From a virus, in the IMG/VR virus record IMGVR_UViG_3300046714_000721, positions 1 through 30,195 of that record: a stretch of DNA of 30,195 bases. One strand, given 5' to 3'. The notes under the pieces were generated by a model, which worked only from the letters and a program-made list of their open reading frames with translations, was not told where the DNA came from and ran no database searches. The position numbers and the translations under genes were made by a program. Position 1 is the stretch's first letter. The number at the start of each line of letters is the position of its first letter. This document shows positions 20,900-29,920 of the stretch, in pieces.

Positions 20900-21445
20900 A
20901 TGGCACTCTCATCGCCCGACGTACAGAACATCGTGATCGGCGCCCCGACTCAGGTGGCGTTGGGCCCCTACGTCACGGCGAAGGGCTCCGCCACCTACTA
21001 CGACATCGGCCACACCCTCGGCGGCGTGGAGATCACGCTCAAGACCGAGCGCCATGAGGTGATCGTCGATCGCTTCCTGGGCCCGGTCTCCTCGGAGCCG
21101 ACCAAGCGGAACGAACAGGTCAAGTTCAAGATGCTCGAGGGCATGATGAAGAACCTCGCCCTGGCCGCCGGCAACGACCCGGCCTCCGCTATCACCGGGG
21201 CCGATCCGAACTTCGTCTTCAAGCGGAACATGAGCGAGCGCGCCTACTACTCGGCGCTCAAGGTGGTCGGCCGCGGCCTGGGGACGACCAAGGTCCGCAC
21301 CTACATCTCCTACCGCTCCGTCGCGGGCGAGTTCGAATCGATCCCGCTCAAGAAGGACACCGAGCAGGCCTACGGGATCACGATGGAGGTCATGGAGGAG
21401 ACGACCGGATCCGGGACCGACTCGAGCAACTGGACCGACGCCTAA
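20900..21445 (+). CDS. major tail tube protein
   Basis: This 181-residue, beta-rich protein of typical tube size has AGCGGAGG before the ATG. The segments ITLKTERHEVIVDRFLGPV and FKMLEGMMKNLALAAG follow the beta-hairpin and alpha-helix order seen in tube proteins. FESIPLKKDTEQAYGITMEVMEE near the end resembles the last strands. It is followed, as expected, by a chaperone candidate and the tape measure. It polymerises as hexamer rings around the tape measure. Confidence 0.72.
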   Translation: MALSSPDVQNIVIGAPTQVALGPYVTAKGSATYYDIGHTLGGVEITLKTERHEVIVDRFLGPVSSEPTKRNEQVKFKMLEGMMKNLALAAGNDPASAITGADPNFVFKRNMSERAYYSALKVVGRGLGTTKVRTYISYRSVAGEFESIPLKKDTEQAYGITMEVMEETTGSGTDSSNWTDA

Positions 21446-21474
21446 TCTCAGGCTCTCAAGGGGGAGGGGTTCTC

Positions 21475-21726
21475 ATGCGATCAGTGGTGGCCGTTCTCGT
21501 CTGCGCCCTCGTCGCGATCTCGGTCTCCGGCTGCCAGAAGGCCGGCGACACGAAGCTCGCGCTGCCGTCCGTGCTCGATCAGGTCCCGACGCCCGCTGCG
21601 GTCGGCTCCTACGTCGAGTGCTTCGCCGACCACGGGCACGGGCCCAGCAAGTTGATCCACCTGCCAGCGGACGGGACGAAAAACAACGTCTGCTTCCGTG
21701 ACGGCGTCTGCTTCTACGGCTGCTGA
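21475..21726 (+). CDS. small phage-encoded lipoprotein
   Basis: This is an 83-residue precursor with a short hydrophobic signal and a lipobox SVSGC (Cys20), so lipid attachment and membrane anchoring are expected. The mature part of about 63 residues has four cysteines toward the C-terminus (ECF, VCF, VCF, YGC), which could form disulphides outside the cytoplasm. GGGGGAGGGG precedes the ATG. Phage lipoproteins of this size can block DNA entry or receptors (Llp of T5, Ltp of TP-J34), so superinfection exclusion is plausible but inferred from class only. It is coupled to the next gene by TGATG. Confidence 0.65.
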   Translation: MRSVVAVLVCALVAISVSGCQKAGDTKLALPSVLDQVPTPAAVGSYVECFADHGHGPSKLIHLPADGTKNNVCFRDGVCFYGC

Positions 21727-22301
21727 TGAGGACCGCGAGCGTCACCCTCTGGCGGGCGATCCCGCCGTTCCGCAAGCGCGTCACGATCGGGCCGATCACC
21801 GTGCGGTCATTCCGCGATGCGATCAAGCGGATGGGCGATCGAGTGTTCGAGTTCGCGCGCCTCTCCGGCGGCGACGAGATGCTCACCACGGAGCAGGTCT
21901 GGAAGGCGCTCGGCGACTGGGAGTGCTTCTCCGACATCGCAGACCTGATCGTCATGGGAGAGCGGCGCGGCTTCTGGAAAACATGGTCGACCAACCGGAA
22001 CGCCTCCGCCTTGATGGCCGGGGTCGTTGAGGTCGAGACGCCCGAGGGGATCGCCAGGATGTGGGGCCTCCTCGATTGGACCGGCGAGCGGGTCAAGAAG
22101 GGCGGCGGGTTCAACGCCGACCTCGAGATTGTCGCCAGGCTCGACCATGTCAGCCCGGTCACGCTGTTCGAGACCCCGATGCGGGATTTCCTCGACAGGT
22201 GCGACCTCCTGAAAGAGGCCGCCGCGATGGGCTACAGCGCGAGCCACGGCGACGACCCGACCCTCGACCCCAGCGCCGAGCCCACGCCGCTGCCGAATTA
22301 G
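21726..22301 (+). CDS. tail assembly chaperone candidate
   Basis: This is a 191-residue protein between tail tube and tape measure, where the G/GT-type chaperones normally lie. It is largely helical: IGPITVRSFRDAIKRMGDRVFEF, TEQVWKALGDWECFSDIADLI, and FLDRCDLLKEAAAMGY near the C-terminus. I found no convincing slippery heptamer and no overlapping second frame for a GT product, so a programmed frameshift is not supported. The identification rests on position and helical content. Confidence 0.5.
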   Translation: MRTASVTLWRAIPPFRKRVTIGPITVRSFRDAIKRMGDRVFEFARLSGGDEMLTTEQVWKALGDWECFSDIADLIVMGERRGFWKTWSTNRNASALMAGVVEVETPEGIARMWGLLDWTGERVKKGGGFNADLEIVARLDHVSPVTLFETPMRDFLDRCDLLKEAAAMGYSASHGDDPTLDPSAEPTPLPN

Positions 22302-22313
22302 GAGGCCCAGCGC

Positions 22314-23771
22314 GTGGCCGAGGATCTCAAACTCGCCGTCGTAATTCAGGCCCTCCTCGACGCCAAGGGCTTCGACCAAGCACAGATCGGCCTCAAGAAC
22401 CTGGCCGATACCGCCAACAAGACCACCAATCAACAGAAGAAGCTCGGGGAGTCCTTCGGGGGAACCCGCGGCCCGGTCGCCGACCTGACGCGCGTCCTGC
22501 TGATGAATACCGGGGTCACCGGGGCGGCCGGAGAGGCCGCGAAGGCCGCCGGGACCGCGATGTACTTCTTCGAGGGCGCCGCCACCGCGACCAACGTCGC
22601 CATCGCCGGCGGCGTTGCCGCGATCGCCCTGCTCCTGCCGAAGTTGATCGACTGGCTCTCGACAACTACCGACCTGAAAGACGCCCACGAGGGCCTCAAG
22701 ACCTCCCTGATCCAGAACCTCGAGCAGATCGACAAGTACGCCACGAACCTGCAGACCGCGAGCGATGCCGCCACCCTCCTGGCCGGGGCCCTGCGAACCC
22801 AGGCCATCGAGAAGGAACGGGAGAAGATCACCGAGATGCGCCGGGAGATCGCAATCTACACCGAGAACATGAAGAAGCTCGGGCAGACGATCATCGACTC
22901 GGCGGCGATCCGCGGCCTGCAGGCGCAGATCGTTTTGATGGAGGAGGCGCACCGCCAGGGGATCAGCTTCGCCGAGTCGCTCGAGCAGGTCGGGAAGCAG
23001 GAGCACAAGTTCGCGCTCGACCTGACCGGGGTCAACTCGGCGCTGCAGCGCGACGCAGAGGATCGCGCGCGGGCGGTCATGTTCGCGGCGCAGCAGGAGC
23101 TCGACGGCATCGGCGCGATCTCGGGCGCTCAGGAGAAGGCGTACAAGGTCCGCATCAAGGAGCTCGAGGAGGAGACGAAGCGCCTGCTCGCGCTGGTCGG
23201 CCTCAAGATCGCCGACACCAACATCACGATCGCCAACGAGACCAAGAAGCGCCAGCAGTACGCACAGACGGTCGGATCCCTGGGGCAGATCGCCAGCGCG
23301 CTCTCTGACCTGTTCGGTCGCAACAAGGCGCTCGCCATCGCCGGGGCCATCCTCGATACCTACGCCGGCGCCGCCTCGGCGCTGGCCGACAAGACGGTGC
23401 CGACCTACGTTCGCTTTGCTGCCGCCGCGGCGGTGATCGCCCAGGGGCTCGCTTATGTCGCGCAGATCCGCAAGACCAACCCGGTCGGATTCGACGATCC
23501 GTTCTCCGACCTCGTGGCGCGCCGGCTGGGCCGCCAGAGCGCCGACGACTTCGTGCACCACTTCGGGGGCGAGTTCATGCGCGGCCTCACCAACTTCGGC
23601 CAGGCGGCGCAGAACGTCTCGAACACCACGATCAACCGCGGCACCACGGTCGACATGAGCGGCATGACGGTCAACGGCGTGCTCGGGCACCGGACGCAGT
23701 TTCGGAAGTTCCTCGAGCGCGAGATGGAGCGGGCGACCCGCGTGCGGCGCCGGCGCACGGTCGGCCGGTGA
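22314..23771 (+). CDS. tape measure protein (short)
   Basis: This 485-residue protein starts at a GTG with TAGGAGG upstream. The N-terminal region (QIGLKNLADTANKTTNQQKKLGESF) and a Gly/Ala-rich hydrophobic middle (about 60-120, including VAIAGGVAAIALLLP) are followed by long coiled-coil helices. The C-terminal ALAIAGAILDTYAGAASALADK...AAAAVIAQGLAYVAQI pattern is typical of phage tape measures. Tape length sets tail length at about 0.15 nm per residue, which predicts a tail of roughly 70 nm, short for a siphovirus. The terminal Arg-rich segment is common. Confidence 0.75.
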   Translation: MAEDLKLAVVIQALLDAKGFDQAQIGLKNLADTANKTTNQQKKLGESFGGTRGPVADLTRVLLMNTGVTGAAGEAAKAAGTAMYFFEGAATATNVAIAGGVAAIALLLPKLIDWLSTTTDLKDAHEGLKTSLIQNLEQIDKYATNLQTASDAATLLAGALRTQAIEKEREKITEMRREIAIYTENMKKLGQTIIDSAAIRGLQAQIVLMEEAHRQGISFAESLEQVGKQEHKFALDLTGVNSALQRDAEDRARAVMFAAQQELDGIGAISGAQEKAYKVRIKELEEETKRLLALVGLKIADTNITIANETKKRQQYAQTVGSLGQIASALSDLFGRNKALAIAGAILDTYAGAASALADKTVPTYVRFAAAAAVIAQGLAYVAQIRKTNPVGFDDPFSDLVARRLGRQSADDFVHHFGGEFMRGLTNFGQAAQNVSNTTINRGTTVDMSGMTVNGVLGHRTQFRKFLEREMERATRVRRRRTVGR

Positions 23772-26056
23772 GCGGAGCTGCGGACTACCGGATCGAGATC
23801 ATCAAGGCGCGGCCGCAGGGCCTCGAGACCTTCGACCTCGGGCCCGTGCCGGTCGGCGACGTCATCGACGTCACCTCCCATGTCGAGCTCGACGGATTCG
23901 GATCGATCAACCGGGCTCTCGAGAGCGATCTATTCTCGTTCAAGACCGGCGACATCACGCTGACGTTCGACAACCCGCGCGGCTTCTTCGAGGACCTGTT
24001 CGCCTTCTTCGGCCCGGACGATATGTGGGGCCTCAAGATCTACCGCCGCGGCCTGGGCAACTTCTACGGCTGCCTCATCGGCATCGGCTCGATCCTGTTT
24101 CTCCCGAAGGACCGCCAGGTGGAGGTCACGGCCTACGGCCTGACCAAGATCCTTGATCGCACGAGCGCCGAGGGGAGCGAGTGCAAGCGGTCCTTCCTGA
24201 ACCCCCCCCCGACGCTGACCGTCGCCACGACGCCGGGCGTAACGGTCACCCTGAGCCTGAGCGCCAGCGGGACGATCGGATATGCCACCGGCGACACGCT
24301 CCACCTGACCGACCATGTGAACGCCGAGGATCTGATCGTGAAGCGGGTGATCTCCGGCACGAGCGTCGAGGTCGAGACCCCCACGCAGCACAGCTACGCG
24401 ATCGGCACGCCCGTGGTCTGCACCACGCCCTTCCATCGGAGCCGCAACATCGACTTTCTCGTGCGCGCCCTTTTCAAGCAAGCCGGATTCGCCATGACCG
24501 ATCTGCGGCTCTCCAACTCGCAGTTCAACACCCTGGGCCCGACGCCGGTCAACCTGTCCGGCCTCCCGGTCTTCGTGGCGCTGGGCGGCGGGCACAACCC
24601 CGTCTATACGAACCCCTCGCAGAAGGACGGCGCCGAGTTCATCACCCAACTCGTCGACGGCACGCGCTCGCAGGCCAGTCCGGACGTCGCCTGGGTGGTC
24701 TCCGACGCCACCGTGCAGGCCTGGGTCGACTGGTCGCCCTATTTCCTGCAGGGAGACGCGGGCCCTCCGATCCTCCCGCGCACCCCGAACGCCGGCGAGG
24801 CGGTCAAGGGTGGCGACCCGCACAACTGCGGCTGGGATCTCCGCGGCGCAACGATGACGATGTATGTCCTCAACACCGGGACCAAGCGCCTGCAGAAGCG
24901 CACGTCGACGGATGGCACCACCTGGACGGCGCTCGCCGATGTGACCACGCCCGACGTTCCCGGCATGGTGAGCCCGAGCTCCGGCGAGGTCTTCGGCTGC
25001 GACTATGACCCGGTGCGGGATCAGGTTCTCGTCTATGCCACCAACGGGGCGACCTTCGTCCTGCAGCTCTACGATGTGGCCGGCACCTCGTGGACCAATC
25101 TCCTGCAGGCCGACGACGTCGGGGCCACGCTCTACGGCGGCTTCTCATACTGCCGAGATCTCGATTGCTTCATCGGGCTCCGCGGGACGGTGGTGTTGGG
25201 CCCGACCTTCGAGGCGGTGGCATTCCGCGGCACCTCGAGGCTCTGGAAGCGGACCTTCCCGGGGTGCCTCATCACCACCAACGGCACCAACTCGGCGGTC
25301 TATCCGACCGACTCGATCCGCTTCGTGAACGGCAAGCTCTACACCGTCGTCATCAGCGACGGCGAGGCGCAGCTCCTCGTCACGCCCGACCAGTTCCAGA
25401 CCTACACCATCCGATCGATCAGCGCCAGCGGCACCGGCTTCCGCACCTTCGGCGCCAGGGTCAACGGGGCCTATGTGCTCGTCGCCTACAACTCGAACTT
25501 CCAGCGGGTGCTCCTCTATGGCGCGCCCTTCTACGCTGGCGTGATCTCCTATGCCGATTTCACCGGCCTCTCGGTCGGCGAGGGCCTCAAGAAGCTGGCG
25601 CTCCTGGCGAACGCCCTTTTCAGGGTGGACGACGACGCCCAGGGCCGGTTCGTGGCGCGCGATCTCTACGACCCCGGGGCGGTGGTCGACGTCGGCGACC
25701 TGCAGATGGATCGGACCGACGATCTGATCTGGGAGCAGACCTCGCAGTACGTCACCGTCGCGGGGAACGGCGTCTCGGCAACCGCCGGCAATCACAACTT
25801 CGCGGCCCAGGGGATCGAGCTCGACTCCTCCTTCCTCCCGAACGAGGCGACGGCTCAATCCCTGGCCGATACGGCCTACGCCTTCTTCTCCCTGGCGCGG
25901 CGATACGTCGAGGCTCAGTTCGTCGATCTGGACGGCCGGAAATTCGAGCCGCTCGACCGGGTGACGCTGGGCGGGCCGGAACGCTACTTCGTCGAGGAGT
26001 CGGATCACGACCTGGCCTCCGACGAGTTTCAGCTCACGCTCATCGAGGACCGGTAA
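23768..26056 (+). CDS. tail hub / baseplate protein with inserted beta-propeller
   Basis: This is a 762-residue protein directly after the tape measure. The N-terminal 140 residues (VIDVTSHVELDGFGSINRALESD...FKTGDITLTFDNPRG) look like a distal tail or hub domain. The C-terminal 170 (YADFTGLSVGEGLKKLALLANALFRVDDDAQGR...) resembles hub proteins that form the tail-tip ring. Between about 350 and 600 lie repeated four-strand blades including STDGTTWTAL (about 379-388), an Asp-box-like motif, so a beta-propeller is inserted. It may bind a surface sugar. A C9 homopolymer at 24202-24210 encodes Pro residues. Confidence 0.65.
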   Translation: MSGAADYRIEIIKARPQGLETFDLGPVPVGDVIDVTSHVELDGFGSINRALESDLFSFKTGDITLTFDNPRGFFEDLFAFFGPDDMWGLKIYRRGLGNFYGCLIGIGSILFLPKDRQVEVTAYGLTKILDRTSAEGSECKRSFLNPPPTLTVATTPGVTVTLSLSASGTIGYATGDTLHLTDHVNAEDLIVKRVISGTSVEVETPTQHSYAIGTPVVCTTPFHRSRNIDFLVRALFKQAGFAMTDLRLSNSQFNTLGPTPVNLSGLPVFVALGGGHNPVYTNPSQKDGAEFITQLVDGTRSQASPDVAWVVSDATVQAWVDWSPYFLQGDAGPPILPRTPNAGEAVKGGDPHNCGWDLRGATMTMYVLNTGTKRLQKRTSTDGTTWTALADVTTPDVPGMVSPSSGEVFGCDYDPVRDQVLVYATNGATFVLQLYDVAGTSWTNLLQADDVGATLYGGFSYCRDLDCFIGLRGTVVLGPTFEAVAFRGTSRLWKRTFPGCLITTNGTNSAVYPTDSIRFVNGKLYTVVISDGEAQLLVTPDQFQTYTIRSISASGTGFRTFGARVNGAYVLVAYNSNFQRVLLYGAPFYAGVISYADFTGLSVGEGLKKLALLANALFRVDDDAQGRFVARDLYDPGAVVDVGDLQMDRTDDLIWEQTSQYVTVAGNGVSATAGNHNFAAQGIELDSSFLPNEATAQSLADTAYAFFSLARRYVEAQFVDLDGRKFEPLDRVTLGGPERYFVEESDHDLASDEFQLTLIEDR

Positions 26057-26088
26057 GGGTGTAGGATTCGCGCAGGGAGGACGGCAGG

Positions 26089-26541
26089 ATGGCTCTTGGT
26101 CACGACTGGACCCCGATCGTCCGCGTCACGCCGCCCGCCGGAGCCGTCTACACCGTGAGCCTGCAGGGCCTGACCTGGATGACTGTCGGGCAGCCGTCCT
26201 GGGAGCCGCTCCACCAGATCAAGGAAATGCTCACCCGCGCGATCCGCAAGGTCAAGTACGGATTCCGCCTGTCGATCCACCAGGAGTTCGAGTTCTTCAC
26301 GCCGAGCGCCGACGAGACCACGCTCGCCCAGCTCGTGATCTCGCCGGCCTGCGACCCGGACAACGACTACGGCTTCGAGATCAGCCTCGACAACGGCGCC
26401 ACCTACCGGGTCGCCGAGCTCGTCGATGTCAGCCGGAGCCCAATAGAGAAGAAGAACATCGGCGTCCATGTCACGCTCGACTGGACCTGCTCGGATGCCG
26501 TTCCGACCCTGCCGGCAATCGGCACCGGGGCGTGGTCATGA
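26089..26541 (+). CDS. small baseplate/tail protein
   Basis: This is a 150-residue protein after a 32-base gap that contains GGGAGG. It is beta-rich with YTVSLQGLTWMTVGQPSWEPLHQI and DNDYGFEISLDNGATYRVAEL, the latter compatible with a carbohydrate-binding or Ig-like strand pair. No enzyme motif is visible. It probably belongs to the tail tip together with the following genes. It overlaps the next gene by ATGA. Confidence 0.55.
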   Translation: MALGHDWTPIVRVTPPAGAVYTVSLQGLTWMTVGQPSWEPLHQIKEMLTRAIRKVKYGFRLSIHQEFEFFTPSADETTLAQLVISPACDPDNDYGFEISLDNGATYRVAELVDVSRSPIEKKNIGVHVTLDWTCSDAVPTLPAIGTGAWS

Positions 26542-27359
26542 CGACCTATCTCCTGCCGCTGATCGCCGACCTCTCCGCGCCTGGCGTGCCGACCCCTGGG
26601 GCCCCGGCCACCCATTTCGACAAGTGCGACGAGGACCCGAACGACGGCGATACGACGCGGGTGCGCTACACGGCGGTCGGCATGGTCGAGTCCTACGCCT
26701 GGGATCCGAGCCTCGTCCCTGCGGACGCGATCATCGTTTCGTTGACCGTCCGATGGGCGTGGAAGGGCACGACGTCCGATCAATCGGTGGCGAGCGCCGG
26801 GGTGCGCCTCGGCGGGATCGACTATTTCGCTCCCTCGCGGAGCTTCACCGCGGGCCAGCCCTACACGGCGGCCGACGAGATCCTGATCACGAACCCGGCC
26901 ACCGGCCTGCCCTGGCTACCCTCCGAGCTGGCCGGCGGCGGCGTCTCGTGCATCTTCAACGCCGGGCCCGTCGAGCTGGGCGGCCCGCGGATCTCCCAGC
27001 TCGTGCCGTTCGTGACGGTGCTGGACCAGGTCTCGAGGAGCAGCGGCGCCGCGAACTCGCAGGCCCCGGACGCCGCCGCCTCGGGTGGCGGAGCGCCCGG
27101 CGCCGCCTCGAGCAGCGCCCCCGATGCCGCCGCCAGCTCGAGCGCCCCGGCGGCGCAGCCCTCGAGCGCGGCCCCTGATGCCGCGGCCTCCTCGAGCAGC
27201 CCGGCCGGAGCCGCGAGCGCCGCGGCGCCGAGGGCGGCGGCCAGCTCCGGCGCGGCCACATCGACGCCCACCTCGACCGCGCCGGTCGCGCGGCCGATCT
27301 CGCTCGCAACGTCCGCCGTCCCGTCGAAGCATGACGGCACCCAGGGAGCCGGAAGATGA
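26538..27359 (+). CDS. tail-tip protein with Ala/Ser/Pro-rich C-terminal tail
   Basis: This 273-residue protein starts at the ATG at 26538 (ATGA overlap); a GTG at 26532 is possible. Residues 1-165 form a beta-rich globular domain (SLTVRWAWKG, GVRLGGIDYF). From about residue 170 to 260 the chain is nearly only Ala, Ser, Pro and Gly, built from imperfect repeats APDAAASSS (about 27065-27200). Such a segment is flexible and could be a linker, or a heavily O-modified stalk. The DNA repeats are degenerate, so this is conserved composition rather than a fresh duplication. Confidence 0.6.
   Translation: MTTYLLPLIADLSAPGVPTPGAPATHFDKCDEDPNDGDTTRVRYTAVGMVESYAWDPSLVPADAIIVSLTVRWAWKGTTSDQSVASAGVRLGGIDYFAPSRSFTAGQPYTAADEILITNPATGLPWLPSELAGGGVSCIFNAGPVELGGPRISQLVPFVTVLDQVSRSSGAANSQAPDAAASGGGAPGAASSSAPDAAASSSAPAAQPSSAAPDAAASSSSPAGAASAAAPRAAASSGAATSTPTSTAPVARPISLATSAVPSKHDGTQGAGR
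27062..27200. repeat. imperfect Ala/Ser/Pro codon repeats
   Basis: Three related units begin with GCCCC and encode APDAAAS: one near 27062, one near 27117 and one near 27171. They are separated by Ser/Ala/Gly/Pro spacers of similar composition. Synonymous differences (GAC/GAT, GCC/GCG) show that the copies have diverged. CTCGAG occurs several times here as TCG-AGC serine pairs. The repeat underlies the disordered tail of the tail-tip protein. Confidence 0.6.
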
Positions 27360-27904
27360 GCGCCACGGGACTATTTATCGACCCGAGCACCTTCGACATT
27401 TACTTCGCCAGGGGCGACGATCAGACGATCCGGTTCGCGGTCACCAACCCGGACGGCACGGCGAAGAACATCACCGGGTGGACCTTCAAGTTCACCGTGA
27501 AGAAGTCGATCGACGATGCCATCGGCGCCGCCAAGTTCCAGAAGACGACCGGGGGCGGCGGGATTGTCCTGACGACCCCGGCCTCGGGCATCCTCGACGT
27601 GAGCGTTGCGGCGGCCGACACCCAGGCGCTCGCGGGCCGGCACTATTACGACCTGCAGGGACGGGACGCCGGAGGCCTGATCGGCACCCAGCGGATCGCC
27701 TCTTTCGTCGTCCTCAAGAACGTGACCGATACCGGTGTGGCCGGCCAGCCCTCGGCGCCAGGAGCCCCGTTCCCGGGCTGGATCTCAATCGGCGGAGTCC
27801 TCTATATGCTCGACGCGACGACCGGGCTCTACGGAGCCTTCCGCCTGAATAACGGCTTCTGGGAGCAATCGCTCAATCAAGGCCTTCCGCCGTTCACCTT
27901 CTGA
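27356..27904 (+). CDS. BppU-like baseplate protein
   Basis: This is a 182-residue protein with an N-terminal domain resembling the BppU/Ig-like baseplate fold: FDIYFARGDDQTIRFAVTNPDGTAKNITGWTFKFTVKK, then IVLTTPASGILDVSVAAADTQALAGRHYYDLQGRD. This is the usual rgDd..t....v...dG...dltg pattern. The C-terminal 45 residues (GWISIGGVLYMLDATTGLYGAFRLNNGFW) form a small beta module, perhaps an attachment point for the spike encoded next. It probably connects receptor-binding proteins to the baseplate. Confidence 0.7.
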   Translation: MSATGLFIDPSTFDIYFARGDDQTIRFAVTNPDGTAKNITGWTFKFTVKKSIDDAIGAAKFQKTTGGGGIVLTTPASGILDVSVAAADTQALAGRHYYDLQGRDAGGLIGTQRIASFVVLKNVTDTGVAGQPSAPGAPFPGWISIGGVLYMLDATTGLYGAFRLNNGFWEQSLNQGLPPFTF

Positions 27905-27913
27905 GGTGTCGAG

Positions 27914-29920
27914 ATGAGACGAAAGATCGGACTGTTGGCCCTTGCTGCCGCGGCGCTGTTCGTGGTGCTGCGCTATGGAGTGCCAGCCGAGGCCCAGGCG
28001 AATTACCTCAAGCTGCTGGGGATCAGGATGGACGGCTCCACGGGCCTGACGATCAAAGCGGAGGGCGCCACGACAAAGACCGCCGCGCTCACGGGCGCCA
28101 CGGTCAACTTCCTCCCGTTCTCCGTCGACGAGTCGCTGGCCGATCCGACCTCGCCCCCGACCCTTGGCACGACCTTCGCGACGCTCGGCTCCTGCAGGAG
28201 CGACACCACCTACCACTTCGCAATCGTCGAGCTCAACGCCTCCGGCATGACCGGGATCAGCCCCTTCCTCGCGTGGACGCCTTCCTCCGGCAACGCCAAT
28301 CGCGCAACCGTCATCCACCCCACCCTGTCGTCCGGGGCCGCGGCCTGGGCGCTCCTGATCTCCCGCAGCTCGGACAATCCCTCGTATAGCATCTGGCGCT
28401 ACTTCACCGGCGCACAGATCGACGCCCTCGGCACGAACTCCGTGGTCTCGAGCTGCGTCACCAACGGGACCATCGTCAGCGTCGGGAATACGACCGGCGC
28501 GATCTCGGCTGGCGATGTGCTCGAGGGCAGGCTCAGGGCGGGGGCGCGCGCCGGGACCGACAGCGACGACCCGAGGATCACGCCGGCGCGGAAGCAACTC
28601 AGCTTCTTCGGCCCGGCGCCGCAGTTCGACCCGGACAATGGGGTCGATCTGAGCATTCAAGTCTTGAGCGCACAAACGAAACTCGTGTGCGCGCGCGGCT
28701 GCGAGTTCACGACCATCGCGGCGGCCATTGCGGCCATCAATGCCGCCGGTGACGCCGGCGCCTCCAAGCGGTACACGATCCAGCTCGAGAGCGAGGAATA
28801 CAACGAGAGCCCGTTCCTCCCCGACTGGACGGTGATCGTCGGGCGCGGGCCAGCCGCCACGCGGCTCAAGGGGAACGTCACCGAGCCCGCCGAGTTTCAC
28901 GAAGGCGGTATGTTCAACCTACAGACCACCGGCAACAGCGGGATCGTGTGCGCCGGCAATTCCAGCGTGCGCGGGCACCTCTACGTCATGGGGAACGTGA
29001 TCGGCTCGCCCGATTATCCGATCCCCGACCACACCACCGACCCGATCGACTCGATCTGGAACTGCCCGAACGCCGACGTCTACGACATCGGCAACGTCCA
29101 CCAGACGGTATGGGATCAGCTCACCGCTTCCGATGGGGCGCGCGTCTTTTCCGTAGGGTCCACCTACCGGGCATGGAGCAAGGCGGGCGACTCCACCCTC
29201 GACGTCAGCGCCTCGGCTTTCCGGGTCCTCAATGGCGCATACCTGATCGTCGAGGGAGCCAACGTCGACATCAGGCTCGAGGACTCATCGGCCGATGCCG
29301 GATACCTGGCGGGCGCCGTCTGGCAGAGCCCGAGCACGCAGAGCCTCTACCCGACGATCTTGAAGGTCCTGAATAGCCACATCTACCTTGAGAACAAGAG
29401 CGCGACGTGGAACGGGCAAGCGGGGTGCCTTGTCGATCTCACGCCGGGAACGGTCCAGGCGGGTACGGTCTCTGGATCGATTGTCGATTTCTCCGGCACC
29501 GTCTGCTCGATCAACATCACGTCGACCTCCGGCGCCCTGGCGGGTTTCTATATTGGCGACGGGACGGACACGGATCGCGGGACGTGGACCTATATCTGGC
29601 GCGGCGGCTCCCTTAATCTAGCGGGAGGCGCCACGAGGCGAACGATCGACGTCCGCACCGGATCGCTCGCCTCCAACACGTTCCTGCTCGGCCCCACCTT
29701 CGAGAATCCGAATGTATTCAGCATCGTCGGCTCGGCGACCTACTCCTTCGACAAGCTGTGGTTCAACGATCAGGACCTCGTCGCCAACACTTGCTCGATC
29801 GGGGAGATCAGGACGGACAGCGCCGGGGCCAACCGGGAGCTGTGCTGGTGCTTCAATAACGCCGGGGCCGGGCGGTGGGCGTGCGTCACCGCGACGACGG
29901 CGAACGGGCCGACCGATTGA
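27914..29920 (+). CDS. putative beta-helix tail spike with N-terminal signal sequence
   Basis: This 668-residue protein has a basic start MRRK, a hydrophobic core (about 6-19) and AEAQA, a plausible signal peptide ending near residue 27-29, or a membrane anchor. The middle (from about 255) has FTTIAAAIAAINAAG, typical of the first turn of pectate-lyase-like right-handed beta-helices. Repeated short strands and polar turns follow to about residue 620. Such proteins bind or cut host polysaccharide as trimers. Catalytic acids cannot be assigned. A signal sequence on a virion spike is unexpected, so a secreted depolymerase is an alternative. Confidence 0.6.
   Translation: MRRKIGLLALAAAALFVVLRYGVPAEAQANYLKLLGIRMDGSTGLTIKAEGATTKTAALTGATVNFLPFSVDESLADPTSPPTLGTTFATLGSCRSDTTYHFAIVELNASGMTGISPFLAWTPSSGNANRATVIHPTLSSGAAAWALLISRSSDNPSYSIWRYFTGAQIDALGTNSVVSSCVTNGTIVSVGNTTGAISAGDVLEGRLRAGARAGTDSDDPRITPARKQLSFFGPAPQFDPDNGVDLSIQVLSAQTKLVCARGCEFTTIAAAIAAINAAGDAGASKRYTIQLESEEYNESPFLPDWTVIVGRGPAATRLKGNVTEPAEFHEGGMFNLQTTGNSGIVCAGNSSVRGHLYVMGNVIGSPDYPIPDHTTDPIDSIWNCPNADVYDIGNVHQTVWDQLTASDGARVFSVGSTYRAWSKAGDSTLDVSASAFRVLNGAYLIVEGANVDIRLEDSSADAGYLAGAVWQSPSTQSLYPTILKVLNSHIYLENKSATWNGQAGCLVDLTPGTVQAGTVSGSIVDFSGTVCSINITSTSGALAGFYIGDGTDTDRGTWTYIWRGGSLNLAGGATRRTIDVRTGSLASNTFLLGPTFENPNVFSIVGSATYSFDKLWFNDQDLVANTCSIGEIRTDSAGANRELCWCFNNAGAGRWACVTATTANGPTD

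Noticed and set aside
21726-22313. Programmed -1 frameshift in the tail chaperone gene
   Set aside because: The only candidate (GGAAAAC near 21976) does not fit the slippery heptamer rule and no second open frame continues into the tape measure.
24202-24210. Run of nine C as a possible phase-variable tract
   Set aside because: It encodes Pro codons in a Pro-rich loop. One long C-run in a GC-rich gene is not enough to claim slippage.
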